Shown here one piece after another: positions 62,408 through 64,000 of a stretch of DNA of 64,000 nt. Source of the DNA: Chitinophagaceae bacterium. GTDB lineage: Bacteria; Bacteroidota; Bacteroidia; Chitinophagales; UBA10324. The position numbers and the translations under genes are program-made. The stretch spans positions 124,001 to 188,000 of the forward strand of contig JADJAG010000008.1 in NCBI GenBank assembly GCA_016704325.1, given 5' to 3'. The notes under the pieces are model-generated. The model saw nothing but the letters and a program-made list of their open reading frames with translations, was not told where the DNA came from and did not search any database. Every line of letters begins with the position of its first letter. Positions within the stretch are counted from its first letter, which is position 1.

Positions 62408-63559
62408 TCAGTTTATATCCTGACCACTTTCCAATTTTGCAACAGCCTGCTTCATACTCTCTTTATTTTGCGGATCCGGTGCGCTTTCATAGGCCGTCTT
62501 CGCATACTTCAGTGCTGCTTTATAGTTACCCATTGCAGAATAGCCGCGTGCCATTCCCACATTTACCACCCATTCTTTAGGATGCTCCTTTTGATTGTAC
62601 TCAAAAATTTTCATCGCTTCCTCTTTCTTGCCCTGTGTGATCAGTTGCCTGCCATAAAAATGTACCTGCAGTGCTGTTGCCGTAGGATGCCTGATCGCTT
62701 TTTGCATGGTTGCTTCCGATTCTTCCTTCCTTCCCAATGCATCCAGCACCTGCGATTTTGTTGATAGGGTAGTAAAATTTTCTTCCCCGATAAATGGAAG
62801 GCTGATCGCATTTTCCGACCAGGTTAATGCCTCATCGAGGTTCACTTTTTTAGTTACACAATAAGCTGCCGCATCATTCCAGTTCTCCCATTTGAATCCT
62901 GTTGAATTCTGTAACTGGCGGCGCATATTGTCAACATACAATTTATTGATTTCCGGAACCTTGATCACAAAAGGGATCATTTTATTTTCCCATATCAGTG
63001 CACAGGTTGCCTGGTCCTGCTGCCTGTCGGTGAACGCATAGGTGAGCCATTCTGTATAAGGCGCATCGGCAGGCATAGCAGTCACCCGCAAAGCATCTTC
63101 CGCCTGATTATAGAAGAAACTTCCCCAGGCAGTATGATTATTTGAAAAAATTAATGTCCAGGGACCGGTCTTCTCAACAATGATGAAGAACCCATAGGTA
63201 CCTGCTTTAATCGGCTGGCCCTGTACTGTTACATCATGTGAAAAAGTTATCGTAGTATTTTCATTGGCTCCGGCACGCCAGGGTGCTGCCTTGCTGCTGC
63301 CAAATCCCTGGTCAGTCAATCCATAAGGAACCAGTTCACCCCAGATTTTTCCTTTGCGGTCTTCACCGGCAGGTCCGGTCACATTCGGACTACTATAGTT
63401 AACGGTGACAGAAACAAGCGCCCCTATATATTGTGTTATTGTAGATTTGTTATTGTCACCGCTCGGTGGCTGAATGATGGGCTGCGCAACAACAGTTTGC
63501 ATGCCGAAGCAAAGCAAAAGCATAAACAGGAAGCCTGAAGCACGTGTAAATGTTCTCAT
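62408..63559 (-). CDS. DUF2911 domain protein with TPR region
   Basis: 383 residues from the ATG at 63559, where the signal peptide (RTFTRASGFLFMLLLCFG to VVAQP) starts. Residues about 30-200 are a DUF2911 domain: VSVTVNYSSPNVTG, GKIWGELVPYG, WRAGANENTTITFSHDVTVQGQPIKAGTYGFFII and WGSFFYNQAEDALRV. The last third contains two to three TPR-like helical pairs (ATALQVHFYGRQLITQGKKEEAM, WVVNVGMARGYSAMGNYKAALKYAKTAYE). DUF2911 has no known function but is common in Bacteroidota exported proteins. Confidence 0.88.
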   Translation of the reverse strand: MRTFTRASGFLFMLLLCFGMQTVVAQPIIQPPSGDNNKSTITQYIGALVSVTVNYSSPNVTGPAGEDRKGKIWGELVPYGLTDQGFGSSKAAPWRAGANENTTITFSHDVTVQGQPIKAGTYGFFIIVEKTGPWTLIFSNNHTAWGSFFYNQAEDALRVTAMPADAPYTEWLTYAFTDRQQDQATCALIWENKMIPFVIKVPEINKLYVDNMRRQLQNSTGFKWENWNDAAAYCVTKKVNLDEALTWSENAISLPFIGEENFTTLSTKSQVLDALGRKEESEATMQKAIRHPTATALQVHFYGRQLITQGKKEEAMKIFEYNQKEHPKEWVVNVGMARGYSAMGNYKAALKYAKTAYESAPDPQNKESMKQAVAKLESGQDIN

Positions 63560-63710
63560 GGATAGTTTATTTAGGTTCAGATCAAACGTAAGCTGTTGTT
63601 TGCTCAGAATTGAATTTTTTAGTTGCATCCTCAAAAATCATCGACCATCGGTAATACCTTATCGACATCTGGCGGAGTTCAGGGGGTGAATTGGGTGTGG
63701 GGGGGATAGA

Positions 63711-63789
63711 GCAATTTAACCATTTAGCAATTTAACCATTTAACCCACCAACCATTACTTTGACAAGATGAACGAATTGTCGTACACCT
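63711..63789 (+). mobile_element. non-autonomous element family A, copy 5 (5' truncated)
   Basis: Contains the ATTTAACC octamers and the right part (CCAACCATTACTTTGACAAG, GTCGTACACCT) but lacks the left half and the TGAGTAA heptads. It lies just upstream of the ettA promoter. Confidence 0.65.
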
Positions 63790-63803
63790 ATCTTTCCAGA
63801 TAC

Positions 63804-63834
63804 TTTCTCCATCCATCCTTATATTGTACCTTCG
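63804..63834 (+). promoter_or_regulatory. Bacteroidota promoter for ettA
   Basis: TTTC at 63804-63807, a 19-base spacer and TACCTTCG at 63827-63834, nearly the same -7 sequence as the promoter at 57680. The ATG is 21 bp downstream. Confidence 0.5.
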
Positions 63835-63855
63835 CGCAAAATTTTTCAAAAATAC

Positions 63856-64000
63856 ATGGCTGACAACAAGATCATCTTTTCAATGCAGGGCGTTGGAAAG
63901 ATCATTCCACCCAATAACAAGGAAATACTGAAGAATATTTATCTCTCATTCTATTACGGAGCGAAGATCGGCATCATCGGTTCGAATGGAAGCGGTAAAT
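63856..64000 (+). CDS. ettA: energy-dependent translational throttle protein EttA, 5' part
   Basis: The reading frame starts at the ATG of 63856 and runs off the window after 48 codons. The visible start, MADNKIIFSMQGVGKIIPP, then KEILKNIYLSFYYGAKIGII, and the Walker A GSNGSGK, is that of an ABC-F ATPase of the EttA type, which binds the ribosomal E site and gates elongation according to ATP/ADP. Only the first nucleotide-binding motif can be seen. Confidence 0.88.
   Translation, partial: MADNKIIFSMQGVGKIIPPNNKEILKNIYLSFYYGAKIGIIGSNGSGK

Overview
The window reads as chromosomal DNA of a Bacteroidota bacterium, probably in or near the Chitinophagales/Saprospirales. The evidence is several secreted proteins ending in Type IX secretion (T9SS) type-A sorting domains, promoters of the TTTG-N19-TAnnTTTG kind, few Shine-Dalgarno signals, SxxxC lipoproteins, and family members typical of the phylum (two-domain universal stress proteins, a single-chain phosphoglucose/phosphomannose isomerase, UMF1-type MFS, RlmL-like THUMP methyltransferase). 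I saw no rRNA, tRNA, CRISPR array or intact insertion sequence.

Layout. Positions 1-11.7 kb hold housekeeping and envelope genes: an RDD protein, two tandem FKBP isomerases behind a DHH phosphoesterase, ndk, a CoA-binding protein, a LutA-like protein, an MFS carrier, a META lipoprotein and a thiolase. Positions 12.0-23.9 kb form a stress/low-oxygen cluster: three universal stress proteins, AI-2E permease, Dps, acyl-CoA hydrolase/CoA transferase, CHAD protein, PNPOx-like flavoprotein and two pseudoenzymes (a hydrolase and a beta-lactamase fold protein that have lost their catalytic residues). Five matches to TGATA-N4-TCA (FNR/CRP-like half-site spacing) lie upstream of four of these transcription units, two of them at about -41 from a TAnnTTTG element. 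This looks like an undescribed local regulon.

Positions 24.9-26.2 kb carry a 329-bp higher-order tandem array of hairpin modules followed by a small transposon-like element. Positions 26.2-35.6 kb are again housekeeping (prolyl aminopeptidase-like lipoprotein, SirB1-like protein, topA, saccharopine dehydrogenase-like protein, cytidine deaminase, ornithine aminotransferase).

Positions 35.6-43.7 kb are an AT-rich accessory island: three T9SS-secreted proteins (one frameshifted) separated by three REP-RAYT units. In each unit a pair of inverted palindromic repeats flanks a decayed REP-associated tyrosine transposase on the minus strand. A fourth, truncated unit abuts the third. Positions 43.7-64 kb return to core genes (VOC, DUF1801, SdiA-regulated protein, amidohydrolase, serine hydrolase, lipB, PGI/PMI, YraN, THUMP methyltransferase), then a T9SS beta-propeller protein, two tandem cytochrome-c/copper-monooxygenase/T9SS fusions, DoxX, a DUF2911 protein, and the first codons of ettA at the right edge.

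The non-coding DNA is unusually rich in repeats. One element family (185-265 bp, GGGTG..ACGACAA ends) occurs five times, and three copies have perfect 8-bp target duplications. A second element has 21-bp terminal inverted repeats. Product names rest on motif recognition by eye; no database search was run.
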